Numbered from the stretch's first letter, positions 1 to 9,578 are shown. The stretch: DNA of 26,940 nucleotides from Halicephalobus mephisto (GCA_009193035.1 SWDT01000360.1:1-26940); one strand, 5' to 3'. Numbers and translations are program-made. Notes: a model not told the origin generated them from the letters alone.

Positions 1-114
1 GTTGAAATCGCAATTCGAATAATTTTTAATTTTTGAATTTTAAAAAATACGTGTTTTTTGAAAAAAAAAATTTATCTACTTCCTCCTCCTATTTGTCACA
101 TGTCTTTTGTGTAG

Positions 115-243
115 TGGTTTATATCAAATAGTAAATTTTCATTATTTGAATGTTTACTCGAGAAAACTACACAGTCAAAATCGAAGTCCATGTTGTCTCG
201 AGCACAGACAAACAATCCACGGGATCCAACGCTGCCCACGTGA
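115..243 (+). other. Possible terminal exon of an upstream gene (weak)
   Basis: Between about 90 and 280 the sequence is clearly less repetitive and richer in G+C than its surroundings. On the plus strand a TTTTGTGTAG acceptor-like site ends at 114 and is followed by a 42-codon open frame ending in TGA at 241-243, serine/threonine/lysine-rich with no motif I recognise. A 61-codon open frame also runs on the minus strand over 167-352. This could be the last exon of a gene lying to the left, or a non-coding island. I see no poly(A) signal close behind it. Low confidence. Confidence 0.2.
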
Positions 244-284
244 AAGTCGAAAATTCGGGTCTTTGATGCGAAGTTGCACTTACT

Positions 285-505
285 GTAATCAAACTTTCAA
301 CAAAATTCATAGAAATCAAACTTTCAAAAAATCTATAAAATAAAACTTTCAAAAAAATCTATAAAAATAAAACTTTTAACAAAATCCATAAAAATTAAAT
401 CTTCAAAAAATCCATAAAAATCAAACTTTCAAAAAATCCATAAAAATTAAATTTTCAAAAAAATCTATAAAAATCAAACTTTTAACAAATTCATAAAAAT
501 TAAAC
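285..505. repeat. Tandem array, unit about 27 bp
   Basis: About eight imperfect copies of a unit reading roughly AATCAAACTTTCAAAAAATCC followed by ATAAA. The copies differ by A/T substitutions and one-base indels in the A run. No gene is visible in it. Positions 506-680 are AT-rich with nothing further that I can support. Confidence 0.8.
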
Positions 506-680
506 TTCCTCAAACATTAGGCATTTATAAAGTAATTTTAATTATTCATTTTACAAATTTAAATAATCCATAAAATTGTAAAATTTATTTTTTAAATTTC
601 TTTATTTTTCATTGTTTTTTGAAAAATTAATTATACAATCAGAAGCCACGTTAAAAATACTACTAATTCGTGAAAAAATT

Positions 681-1400
681 ATCGAAATTGATGGATTTAA
701 AATTTTAAAAAAACGATTTAAAAATCATCAATCAGAAACTCTTAATAAATAAATAATTTCAATTTTCATTTTTTTTAATTATTTTTCCAAAAACCTAATT
801 AGATACTTTTATTCAATAAAAAAAGCACTTTTAATTTGTAAAAGGAATTATCGAAATTGATGGATTTAAAATTTAAAAATCATCAATCAGAAGTTCGCTT
901 AATGAATAAATAAATTTTTTTCAATTTTCATTTTTTTTTAATTATTTCTCCAAAAACCTAATTAGATACTTTTATTCAATAGAAAAAGTACTTTTAATTT
1001 GTAAAAGGAATTATTGAAATTCATGGATTTAAAATCTAAAAAAAAAACGATTTAAAAATCATCAATCAGAAGTTTGCTTAATGAATAAATAAATAAATTT
1101 CAATTTTCATTTTTTTAATTATTTTTCCAAAAACCTAATTAGATACTTTTATCAATAAAAAAAGCACTTTTAATTCGTGAAAAAATTATCGAAATTGATG
1201 GATTTAAAATTTTAAAAAAAACGATTTAAAAATCATCAATCAGAAGTTCGCTTAATGAATAAATAAATTTTTTTCAATTTTCATTTTTTTTTAATTATTT
1301 CTCCAAAAACCTAATTAGATACTTTTATTCAATAGAAAAAGTACTTTTAATTTGTAAAAGGAATTATTAAAATTCATGGATTTAAAATAGAAAATGAATG
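681..1400. repeat. Tandem array, unit about 170 bp, 4-5 copies
   Basis: The marker ATCGAAATTGATGGATTTA or a close variant starts at about 681, 850, 1013, 1188 and 1366, giving spacings of 169, 163, 175 and 178. Each unit also carries CATCAATCAGAAG and CCTAATTAGATACTTTTAT. Units at 681 and 1188 share an 'AATTCGTGAAAAAATT' lead-in, while those at 1013 and 1366 share 'GTAAAAGGAATTATT', so a higher-order duplication is likely. No coding content. Confidence 0.8.
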
Positions 1401-1559
1401 CTTTGAAAATCGATACTATAATGTTCGCTTAGAAAATAAGCGCATTCGATTACGTTTTTTCGACGTACGATTTACGAAATTACGCATCATAATTCGGTCT
1501 CTTACATTCTAAAAAATGAATAAAATTAATAAAGTTAAAATAGAAAATGAACGATTTCG

Positions 1560-1835
1560 AAATCGATACTGTAATGTTCGCTTCGAAATTAAGCGAATTC
1601 ATTTTGAAATTAAGTACATTGACTTTAAATTAAGCGAATTTACTTCGAAATTAAGCACATTGACTTTAAATTAAGCGAATCATTTTGAATTAAGCACATT
1701 TGCTTCGAAATTAAGCGAATTCATTTTGAAATTAAGCGAATTCACTTTGAAATTAAGCACATTGACTTTAAATAAGCGAATTTACTTTGAAATTAAGCAC
1801 ATTTGCTTCGAAATTAAGCGAATTCGCTTATGTTT
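1560..1835. repeat. Tandem array, unit about 20-22 bp
   Basis: About a dozen degenerate copies of TTGAAATTAAGCGAATTCA, alternating with a variant that has GCACATTGACTT. The open frames that cross it (for example 1726-1941) are repeat artefacts with biased low-complexity translation. From 1836 to 2134 I see no gene; a minus-strand open frame over 1872-2231 runs into the MITE below. Confidence 0.75.
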
Positions 1836-2134
1836 TTCGAATTTTGATTTGCGAAAATCCGCATTATTATTTTATTTTTTGTATTTTCGAAGAATGATTA
1901 AAATTAATAAAATTGAAAGTAAACGATTTCGAAATCGATAATGTTCGCCTGAAAAATAAGCGAATTCACTTGTTTTTTGGCTTACTATACAGACTTCCGT
2001 CGTTTTATCTAAATCTCTCTCCAGAAGAACTTTACCAAAAATAGACAACGGATTCTGACTAAGTATTCGATAAACTACAAAATGGACTATGGTCTGTTTT
2101 GAAAGCCATTTGAAGCAAATCCTGGTGCGTGATG

Positions 2135-2287
2135 TACACAAAAACGTAACTTTTGGTTTTTTAACAAATGCGAAATGTAACATAATCGTCACATTTTTTA
2201 TAATTATTTGAAAATTGTAACAAAAATACAACTTAATAGTGATGATTTACATTTGTTAAGAAATTAAAAGTTACGCTTTTTTGTGTG
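2135..2287. mobile_element. MITE-like palindromic element, copy 1
   Basis: The ends are inverted repeats: ACACAAAAACGTAACTTTT at the left (2136-2154) is matched by the reverse complement of AAAAGTTACGCTTTTTTGTGT at the right (about 2266-2286). The interior is also roughly palindromic, with ATCGTCAC on the left and GTGATGAT on the right. It has no coding capacity. A second, diverged copy lies about 100 bp downstream. This architecture fits a non-autonomous DNA element. I cannot define the target-site duplication with confidence. Confidence 0.55.
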
Positions 2288-2382
2288 TTGATATCGGTGG
2301 ATTTTATATGATATATGGATACACTAAAACTGCTCTGATGTATCAGATAATTGAGATTCAATATATAATTTCATTAATTTCG

Positions 2383-2531
2383 CACAAAAAAAGTAACTTT
2401 TGGTTTTTTAACAAATGCGAAATGTAACATAATCGTCACATTTTTCATAAATATTTAACTTTTGTGACGAAAATACAATTTAATAGTGACGATTTCCCAT
2501 TTCTTACTGTTCCGAAATTTAGCTTTTTTGT
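2383..2531. mobile_element. MITE-like palindromic element, copy 2
   Basis: The left half repeats copy 1 almost exactly for about 55 bp (from AAAAAGTAACTTTTGG to AATCGTCACATTTTT). The interior has GTGACGAT facing ATCGTCAC, and the right end degenerates to AGCTTTTTTG. It is the same family as 2135-2287, with the right terminus more decayed. Confidence 0.5.
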
Positions 2532-2599
2532 TTTTATTCAAATTTTTTGAAATTAATATCGAACGAAAATTACATGTGTATTTTAAATAAATTCCTGAT

Positions 2600-3130
2600 T
2601 ACTTTTAAAATGAATTATGTTTTATTTTGGAATTTTTAAATATAAAATTTAAATTTTTTAAACAATAATTTTTACTTTTTTTTAATTGTGAATTTTTTTA
2701 AATTCCAAATTTTTAAAAATTTTAAATTTTTTTAAATTTTAAATTTTAAATTTTAAATTTTCTTTTTAATTTTTTACTTTTTTTTTAATTTTAATTTTTT
2801 TTTAATTTTAAATTTTTTAAATTTATTACTTTTTTTAATTTTAAATTTATTTAATTTCTTATTTTTTAATAATATTTAATTTATAATTTCTTATTTTTTT
2901 AAATTTTAAATTTTAAATTTATTATTTTCTAAATTTATTATTTTTTTGAATTTTTAATTTATTTAATTTCTTATTTTTTAAATATATTTAATTTTTAATT
3001 TCTTATTTTTTAAATTTTAAATTTTAATTTCTTATTTTTAAATTTTTAATTTATTTAATTTTTTATTTTTTAAATATATTTAATTTATAATTTCTTATTT
3101 TTTAAATTTATTTAATTTTTAATTTATTCG
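2600..3130. repeat. A/T-only low-complexity tract
   Basis: More than 500 bp composed almost only of TTTAAATTTT, TTAATTTCTTATTTTTTAA and similar words, with hardly any G or C. It appears to have expanded by slippage. I see no gene or regulatory site in it. Confidence 0.8.
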
Positions 3131-3884
3131 TGGACCTTGAAAAAATTAAATTAAATAAAATAAAAATCAAATAAATACTTTTATAATATCCTACAGTATA
3201 TTCTGTAAGTTATCTTTGAAGAAAATTTGTTTTTTAATATATTAATTTTTCAATTTTAGAAAATTTTTTATTAAAATTAGATAATTTAAAATATTCATAA
3301 ATATCTGCAAAGTATACTGTAGAATATGAAAATTTGTTTTTTAATTTTAGAGGAATTTTTATTAAAATTGAATAATCTTAAATATCTGCAAAGTATACTG
3401 TAGGATTTGACGAAAGTTATTTTAATGAAATTTTAATTTTTTAATTTTAAAAAAGTTTTATTAAAAATTTAACAACTTTCGGAAATTTCTAAACACCTGT
3501 AGAGCATACTGTAGGGTACTGTAAAAACTATACTTTTTGATTTATCCAAAATTTTATTTTTTTATTTTTAAAAATTTCAAATATCTTTTAAGTATACTGT
3601 AGGAAAATTAAATTGAATAAAATCCAAATTTTAAAATTTCAAATTTTTGATTTTTGTTTATTTTTTTATATTTTAAAAGAAGTTTCACTAAAACTGAATA
3701 GATTCTAAATATTTATTCAAGTACTTACAGTATATACTGTAGGCTATGAAAAAACTGTCTTGACGTAATTTTTGTTTTTCGATATATTCAAATTTTTGTT
3801 TTTATTTAATTTTTTAATTTTAGAATGTTCACTAAAATAAAACAAATTAAAAATAAATATTTGAATACTTTTAAAACTTACTGT
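3131..3884. repeat. AT-rich spacer with dispersed TACTGTAG-type octamers
   Basis: TATACTGTAG, TACTGTAG or the inverse CTACAGTA recur every 60-130 bp (for example near 3190, 3313, 3397, 3508, 3592 and 3735) inside otherwise simple A/T sequence. No gene is visible. The octamer also occurs at about 7618-8020, 9065, 24540 and 25250-25690. Confidence 0.6.
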
Positions 3885-4365
3885 AGATCATAAAATTTTT
3901 ATTTTTCTAAAATTTTATTTTTCTAAAATTTTATTTTTCTAAATTTTTATAAAAATTTAATTCGAAATTTTATTATTCAAAATTTTCTAGAATTTACTGT
4001 AGATCATAAAATTTTTATTTTTCTAAAATTTTATTTTTCTAAATTTTTATAAAAATTTAATTCGAAATTTTATTATTTAAATTTTTAGAATTTACTGTAG
4101 ATCATAAAATTTTTATTTTTCTAAAATTTTGTTTTTCAAAATTTTTTAGAATTTACTGTAGATTATAAAAATATTTATTTTTTTCAATTTTTATAAAAAT
4201 TTAATTCGAAATTTTATTTTTCAAAATTTTTAGAATTTACTGTAGATCATAAAAATTTTATTTTTCTAAAATTTCATTTTTCAAAATTTTTATAAAAATT
4301 TAATTCGAAATTTTATTTTTCAAAATTTTTTAAAATTTACTGTAGATTATAAAAATTTTAAAATT
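3885..4365. repeat. Tandem array built on 'AGAATTTACTGTAGATCATAAAA'-like units
   Basis: Five or six copies of a unit of about 80-110 bp, each holding TTTACTGTAGATCATAAA, one to three TTTTATTTTTCTAAAA words and TTTAATTCGAAATTTTATT. Copy lengths vary because the inner words were themselves amplified. No coding content. Confidence 0.75.
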
Positions 4366-4525
4366 TTAATTTTTTTTATAAATTTTTATTCTGAGTTTTT
4401 ACAAAAAATCAATGATAAATTTTATATATTTATTCAAGTACTTACAAAATGCACTATAAGTCACTCGAAATTTTCGATCTTAAAAAAAATATTTTCCTCG
4501 TCAGACCTCAGAATTCTCGTTTGGT

Positions 4526-4560
4526 CAACGCCCATGACTCAGTTGTAAATTTGGGCGTTG
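4526..4560. other. Perfect 9-bp stem-loop with TGACTCA in the loop
   Basis: CAACGCCCA (4526-4534) pairs perfectly with TGGGCGTTG (4552-4560) across a 17-nt loop. The loop contains TGACTCA, the classical AP-1/bZIP consensus. The GC-rich stem stands out from AT-rich surroundings. It may be a small element end, a terminator-like hairpin or chance. Confidence 0.4.
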
Positions 4561-4691
4561 CCAAATTCAATCATCAAAAAAAATAAAATTGATTTGATTA
4601 ATTTTTTCTGGATTATTTCGAAATTTCATTTTCTATATTATTTTAGAATTTTTCTAAATATTCAACTTCCTGTGCCAAGATCTGTAAAAAA

Positions 4692-5005
4692 AATCGAAAC
4701 AAAATCCGCAGCTTGCTGGCAACATTCGAGCAGATCGGTCGGTATTGAAATCAAAATTAAATTTGCAGCTTGCTGGCAACATTCCGGCAGATAGATATTT
4801 TTATTTTTGAATTTATAAAGATTTCAAAATCGAAACAAAATCCGCAGCTTGCTGGCAACATTCGAGCAGATCGGTCAGTATTGAAATCGAAACAAAATCC
4901 GCAGCTTGCTGGCAACATTCCGGCAGGTAGATATTTTTATTTTTGAATTTATAAAGATTTCAAAATCGAAACAAAATCCGCAGCTTGCTGGCAATATTCC
5001 GGCAA
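4692..5005. repeat. Higher-order tandem repeat, 57 + 79 bp alternating
   Basis: The core GCAGCTTGCTGGCAACATTC occurs at 4708, 4765, 4844, 4901 and 4980, so spacings are 57, 79, 57 and 79. An AB dimer of 136 bp was duplicated, followed by a half unit. A-type copies continue CGAGCAGATCGGTC; B-type copies continue CGGCAGRTAGATA. The open frame over 4558-4794 lies on this repeat and is not credible. From 5006 to about 5510 I see only AT-rich sequence. Confidence 0.85.
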
Positions 5006-5554
5006 ATTGATCAACATCAACTGTTATATAAAAATTTAATTTTGATATCAATTATTTCATAGACTTCGACATTAGATTATTTAAATTTGTTATATTTTTT
5101 AAAATTGTTTATATTAATTTTTTTTATATTTTTTTATATTTTTTTAACTTTTTTATATTATTTTAATTTTTTAATTTTTTTTAAGTTCAATTTTCTGGAT
5201 TATTTCCGAAGCGTTATCTGTTCCTGAAGGAGTGGTCCGTTTTTCTTATTTTGATGATTTTTATTTTCTAGTCTAGAGTTATTAGTCATTTGATTTCTGC
5301 TTTGATTGGAGACCTTCGATAAAGTAAACGAGAGTTTTCTTTTTAATGGATAGTCAAAGATTAAAATCAATATTTTAGAATTTATTTTTTTGCGAAATTT
5401 AATCGAAATTAATCGTTCGGATTTTTTATAATAAATTTATATAAAATTAAACATGTTTAAAATTTTTAAATTTAAAAAATTTAATTTTAGAATTTTTTGA
5501 CGTCATTATCAGGAGTTTTTTGGGCTTGTCTCACCTGCGCTGGCAAATAAGTTG

Positions 5555-6518
5555 GTTTTATGGTCTTCAGGGACTTTCGCGGCGGGAGTTAATTTGACGT
5601 TTTTCTTTGTTTTTTTTAAACTAATTGATTCGCACTGGTAAATGATCGAATTTGTCACGATTTTTAGGAACTTTTTTTTGATAATTTTTTAAATTTTCTT
5701 TGATTTTTTAAAACTTTCATTCATATTAGTAAATTATCAATTTCATCGTCGTCTTCAGGGACTTTCGCGGCGGGAGTTAATTTAACTTTTTTCTTTGTTT
5801 TTTTAAATTAATTGATTCGCACTGGTAAATGATCGAATTTGTCACGATTTTTAGGAACTTTTTTTTGATAATTTTTAAAATTTTCTTTGTTAATTTCCAC
5901 TCGTGCTGGTAAATTATCAATTTCATTGTCGTCTTCAGGGACTTTCGTGGCGGGAGTTAATTTGACATTTTTTAAAATTAATTGACGCGCTTGTAAATGG
6001 TCGAATTTGTCACAATTTTTAAATTTTTACTTTTTGAGAATTATTTTGATAATTTAATTTTTTAAACTCATTTGATTTTCGTTGGTTAAAATTAAATGTG
6101 TTATGGTCTTTGAAAAATTTCCCGGTGGGAGCTGATTTGACAGTTTTGTATCTGTCAGTTTATTTGACTCGCATTGGCAAATAAATAAATGTGTTATTGT
6201 CTTCAAAAATTTTCGCGGCGGGAGTTAATTTAACTTTTTTCTTTGTTTTTTTAAACTAATTAACTCGCACTGGTAAATGATCTAATTTATTACAATTTTT
6301 AGGAACTTTTTTTTGATAATTTTTTTAAATTTTCTTTGTTAATTTCCACTCGCACTGGTAAATGATCGAATTTGTCATAATTTTTAGGAACTTTTTTTTT
6401 GATAATTTTTTTAATTTTCTTTGATTTTTTAAAACTTTCATTCATATTAGTGAATTATCAACTTCATCGTCGTCTTCAGGGACTTTCGTGGCGGGAGTTA
6501 AATTTTTTTTTAATCATT
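5555..6518. repeat. Tandem array built on a GGGACTTTCGCGGCGGGAG motif
   Basis: GTCTTCAGGGACTTTCGCGG or a variant starts at about 5563, 5751, 5931, 6105 (diverged), 6199 (diverged) and 6472. Each is followed by GGGAGTTAATTTGAC and, in most copies, by CGCACTGGTAAATGATCGAATTTGTCAC. Spacing is irregular (188, 180, 174, 94, 273) owing to partial units. More diverged relics continue to about 7135 (for example 6640 and 7110). There is no open frame of note, so this is probably an old satellite-like array. Confidence 0.75.
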
Positions 6519-6603
6519 CACAGGTACTGAAAATCACTTGTAACTGAGCATAATCAAGCAGGTTTGATTACGTTCACTTCCAAGTGATTGTGCAGTATCT
6601 GTG
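6519..6603. ncRNA. 85-bp near-perfect hairpin: pre-miRNA-like stem-loop or tiny MITE
   Basis: The segment from CACAG (6519) to CTGTG (6603) folds on itself almost end to end. The paired blocks are CACAG/CTGTG, TACTG/CAGTA, AATCACTTG/CAAGTGATT, TGAGC with GTTCA (one wobble) and TAATCAA/TTGATTA. They are separated by small mismatches and close on the 6-nt loop GCAGGT. The size, the small internal loops and the tight apical loop are like an animal pre-miRNA. The alternative is a short palindromic transposable relic interrupting the 5555-6518 array. Nothing in the sequence decides the strand or proves expression. Confidence 0.4.
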
Positions 6604-7380
6604 TTTTATTCCCCTTTCACAGGCAAATTATCGACTTCACCATGATCTTAATGAACTTTCGCTGCGAGATTTCATTTTTAATTTTTTTTGAATTTAAATT
6701 TTATAATTTTTGAAAACTTTTATGAGATTTGATTTTTAAATATTTAGGAACTTTTGCTGCGAGATTTAATTTTTAATTTTTTTTTAATTTAAATTTTATA
6801 ATTTTTGAAAACTTTTACGAGATTTGATTTTTTAATTTCTTTAAAATTTTTACAATAGGATTTAATTTTTTATTTTTTTTAAATTTAAATTTTATAATTT
6901 TTGAAAATTTCCATGAGATTTGATTTTTTATTTTTTTTAAATTTAAATTTTATAATTTTCATTATGAGATTCAATTTTTAAATTTTTGCAGAAAATTTTT
7001 AAATTCAAATTTTAATTTTTTAGGAATTTTCGTGCTGAGACGGTTTCGAAACTTTTTGGTTATGTTTTTCTAACAAATTTCGACTTGATTACCAAATAAT
7101 CCATTTCATCATGGTTTTCAGAAACTTCCCCTGGGGGAGTTGTCTTCTCCCTCTTCCTAGATCACGTTTTGCATTTTTTCATTTTCGCTGATAAACAATC
7201 AACTTCAAATTTGTCTTTGAAAATTTTCGTTTCGAGATTTTATAAAAATTTTACGAAAATTTTTAACTTGGTTTATGTAAGATAATCTTTAGTCTTACTA
7301 TTTTTAAAATTTAGTCAATTTGAATTCTCGAATTTTGTTAGTTTTCTTTCATCAGAAAAAGAGGAAATTTTACAAGAAAA
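6604..7380. repeat. AT-rich region with decayed 80-bp repeats
   Basis: Several copies of a unit of roughly 80 bp: AACTTTYGCTGCGAGATTTAA, then A/T runs, then TATAATTTTTGAAAACTTTT and GAGATTTGATTTTT (about 6650-6950). Relics of the GGGACTTTCG array appear at about 7020 and 7110. No gene is visible. Confidence 0.6.
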
Positions 7381-7412
7381 AAAACAGCGAAACCGAGACG
7401 CGTCTTGCACAG

Positions 7413-7607
7413 TCAGTTTTTCCCCGATGGCGTGTCCATGGACAGTCTTGGTTTCTTTCTTCCGCAGAACAGGCGTGGTTGAACACACGCGACTTTTGAC
7501 TTGACTGCTCTAGCGATTTTCTTGTCATTGTTCAAGTGCACCTTCGATTTTCCATCACTTTTTTCATCCAGTTTTTTCAATGTTAAGAGTTTTACCAATA
7601 TTCTCAT
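7413..7607 (-). CDS. Small lysine/arginine-rich open frame, doubtful
   Basis: Positions 7380-7620 form a higher-complexity island. The minus strand is open from an ATG at 7607 for 64 codons to a TGA at 7413. The predicted peptide is basic (about a quarter Lys+Arg), with no signal peptide, membrane segment or motif I recognise. It has no clear trans-splice acceptor just upstream. The island could also be an unannotated exon, a 5' regulatory region or a repeat relic. Confidence 0.2.
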   Translation of the reverse strand: MRILVKLLTLKKLDEKSDGKSKVHLNNDKKIARAVKSKVACVQPRLFCGRKKPRLSMDTPSGKN

Positions 7608-7617
7608 ATATCCATTA

Positions 7618-8075
7618 CAGTATCCCTTTCCTTATTTTCTTTATCTTCTGACTCTAATATCCCCTCAGGCAAAGTGAGAAAAATTAAAAAAAGTAAATTT
7701 TTAGTTTTAAAAATTTTCTAAAATAATATAAATAATTTCTACTTAATAGTAAACTACAGTACTTTTTTCTTAATCTTATTTATCTTCTGACTCTAATATC
7801 CCCTCAGGCAAAGTGAGAAAAATTTAAAAAAATAAATTTTTAGTTTTAAAAATTTTCTAAAATAATATAAATTATTTTTACTTAATAGTAAACTACAGTA
7901 TCCCTTCCTTGATTTCCTTTATCTTCTGATTCTAATATCCCCTCCGGAAAAGTGGAAAAATTTAAAAAAATTTATTTTTTCAAATAATGAAAATTATTTT
8001 TTCTAACAGTAAATTACAGTATCCCTTCCCTGATCTTACCGATCTTTTTCAATTTTATCATTTCCTCAGGCAAAA
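7618..8075. repeat. Tandem array, unit about 120-140 bp, 3-4 copies
   Basis: Units start with TACAGTATCCCTTYCYT at about 7618, 7754 (altered), 7894 and 8015. Each carries TTATCTTCTGAYTCTAATAT and CCCCTCAGGCAAAGTG. A relic CCCTCAGGGCAAAAAC appears at 8576. From 8076 to 8570 and from 8730 to 9050 there are only A/T homopolymer-like runs. The 8118-8357 open frame (Lys/Ile-rich) is low complexity and not credible. Confidence 0.7.
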
Positions 8076-9098
8076 TTTCAAAAATCAAAAAATTTTTAAC
8101 TTTTTTAAAAATCTTTTTTGATAAAAATCATTTTTATTTTTAAAAAAACTATTTTTGCAAAAATTGAGCTAAATTTTACGGTATTGTTTTGTTTCAAATT
8201 GGCCGTGATTTTTCGAGTTTTTTTTTCTAAAAATAGAATCCAAGAAAGTTCTGTTCAAAATCAAGGAATTTTCCAAAAGCAAAAAGTTAAAAAAATTCAA
8301 AAATTAGAAAAATTAAAAAAACTTTTAAAAAAATCAAAAAAAACCGAAAAAATTTAATAATTTTAAAAATTAGAAGAAATTTAAAATTTAAAAAAATCAA
8401 AAAAAAACTAAAAAAATTTAAAAATTTAAAATTTAAAAAATAAAAAGTTTAAAAAAATTTTAAATTTTAAAAAATCAAAAAAAAACTAAAATTTTTAAAT
8501 TTTAAATTTTAAAAAACTAAAAAAAAAGTTTTAAAAAATAAAAAATAAAAAAATATGGACTAAAATTTGATTTTTCCCTCAGGGCAAAAACAGGAATCGA
8601 AGTCAATTGACCTTCTTTTGTCGTAAAAACTTTTCCCCAATAATCCAAAGGTGATTAATCCCTTAAATCTTTTATGATCCGGGTCAAATCAAGGTGTCTC
8701 AAAAGCCGGAAGCAAATTTTCGAAAAGAAATTTTTCTTTATTTTTTAATTAATTTTTTAAATTTCCTCAAATAATGAAAATTTATTTTTAAAATTAAATT
8801 GTTAAAAACTTTTTTTTTGATTTTTTAAAAAATATTTTTATTCAAAAATCAAAAATTTTTTTTTTAAATTTTTGATTTTTTAATAAATTTTAATTTTTTA
8901 AATTTTTTTTAGAAAATATTTTTTTTAAAATAAATTTTAATTTTTTTAGAAAATATTTTTTTTTTAATTTTTATTTTTTTTGAAAATTTTAATTTTTTTA
9001 TTTTTTTTGAAAATTTTAATTTTTTTTATTTTTGACTTTTTAGAAATATAGTTTTAGTTCGTGATTACTGTAATTTGAGTGTTTTCTGTAATCTAACA

Positions 9099-9162
9099 AC
9101 TATTCCTAGTTGGTTGTCGAAATTTAATCAAGAATAGTGTCCTCTCGGAAGCGAGGGTGGAC
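9099..9162 (+). other. Two abutting hairpins in a GC-richer island
   Basis: ACTATTC (9099-9105) pairs with GAATAGT (9132-9138). It is directly followed by GTCC (9139-9142) pairing with GGAC (9159-9162), which encloses TCTCG/CGAGG on a GAAG tetraloop. The island lies about 770 bp before the yap start and contrasts with its AT-rich surroundings. It could be a small structured RNA or a regulatory palindrome. It does not match a tRNA, 5S or spliceosomal RNA that I can recall. Confidence 0.3.
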
Positions 9163-9368
9163 TCTAAGGTAGTACTTATCCGATTTTGCTGAATTTATAT
9201 TTTTATACAATTATAAAAATTAGAAATGTGTGAATCTTTTTAAATCTTAAAGTTTTATTAGTAATCATAGATTTTACTTTAGAATTGTCTCGACACTAAT
9301 TTCTAAAATTTTTTAAATATCGGTTCTATTTTAACTTTTGAATTGATTTTAGTTTAAAAAACAAATTT

Positions 9369-9578
9369 GGCGAAAAATGAACTAATTCCAATTTTGAATT
9401 TTTGGCGAAATGTGAATCAATGCCAATTTTATTTTTTTGGCGAAATGTGAACCAATGTTAAGTTTGAATTTTTGGTGAAATGTGAACGAATGCCAAATTT
9501 GAATCCTTGGCGAAATGTGAACGAACGCCAATTTTATTTTTTTGGCGAAATGTGAATTAATGCCAAATTTGAATTTTT
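9369..9578. repeat. Six-copy array with exact 35-bp period
   Basis: GGCGAAA (one copy GGTGAAA) starts at 9369, 9404, 9439, 9474, 9509 and 9544, exactly 35 bp apart. Most units read TTGGCGAAATGTGAAYNAAT followed by GCCAA, so each holds a TTGGC/GCCAA inverted pair. TTTGGCGAAA resembles E2F-type sites (TTTSGCGC-like). The array lies 350-560 bp upstream of the yap start codon, so a promoter-proximal regulatory role is possible but unproven. Confidence 0.8.

Noticed and set aside
1872..2231. 119-codon minus-strand open frame
   Set aside because: It spans the edge of the 21-bp array and much of a MITE, has no acceptor before its start, and shows no recognisable domain.
4558..4794. 78-codon open frame with ACWQHS repeats
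   Set aside because: The repeated peptide comes from the 57/79-bp tandem repeat, and the frame is lost in later copies.
8118..8357. 79-codon plus-strand open frame
   Set aside because: The Lys/Ile/Phe translation of A/T runs is typical of low-complexity DNA; the second half is a simple AAAAAT-type repeat.
9061..9180. tRNA or SL RNA gene
   Set aside because: No A/B box pair or cloverleaf fits, and no match to the SL1-type leader (CCAAGTTTGAG) or a following Sm site is present.
9369..9578. CRISPR-like array
   Set aside because: The whole 35-bp unit is repeated with no unique spacers, and the locus is eukaryotic.
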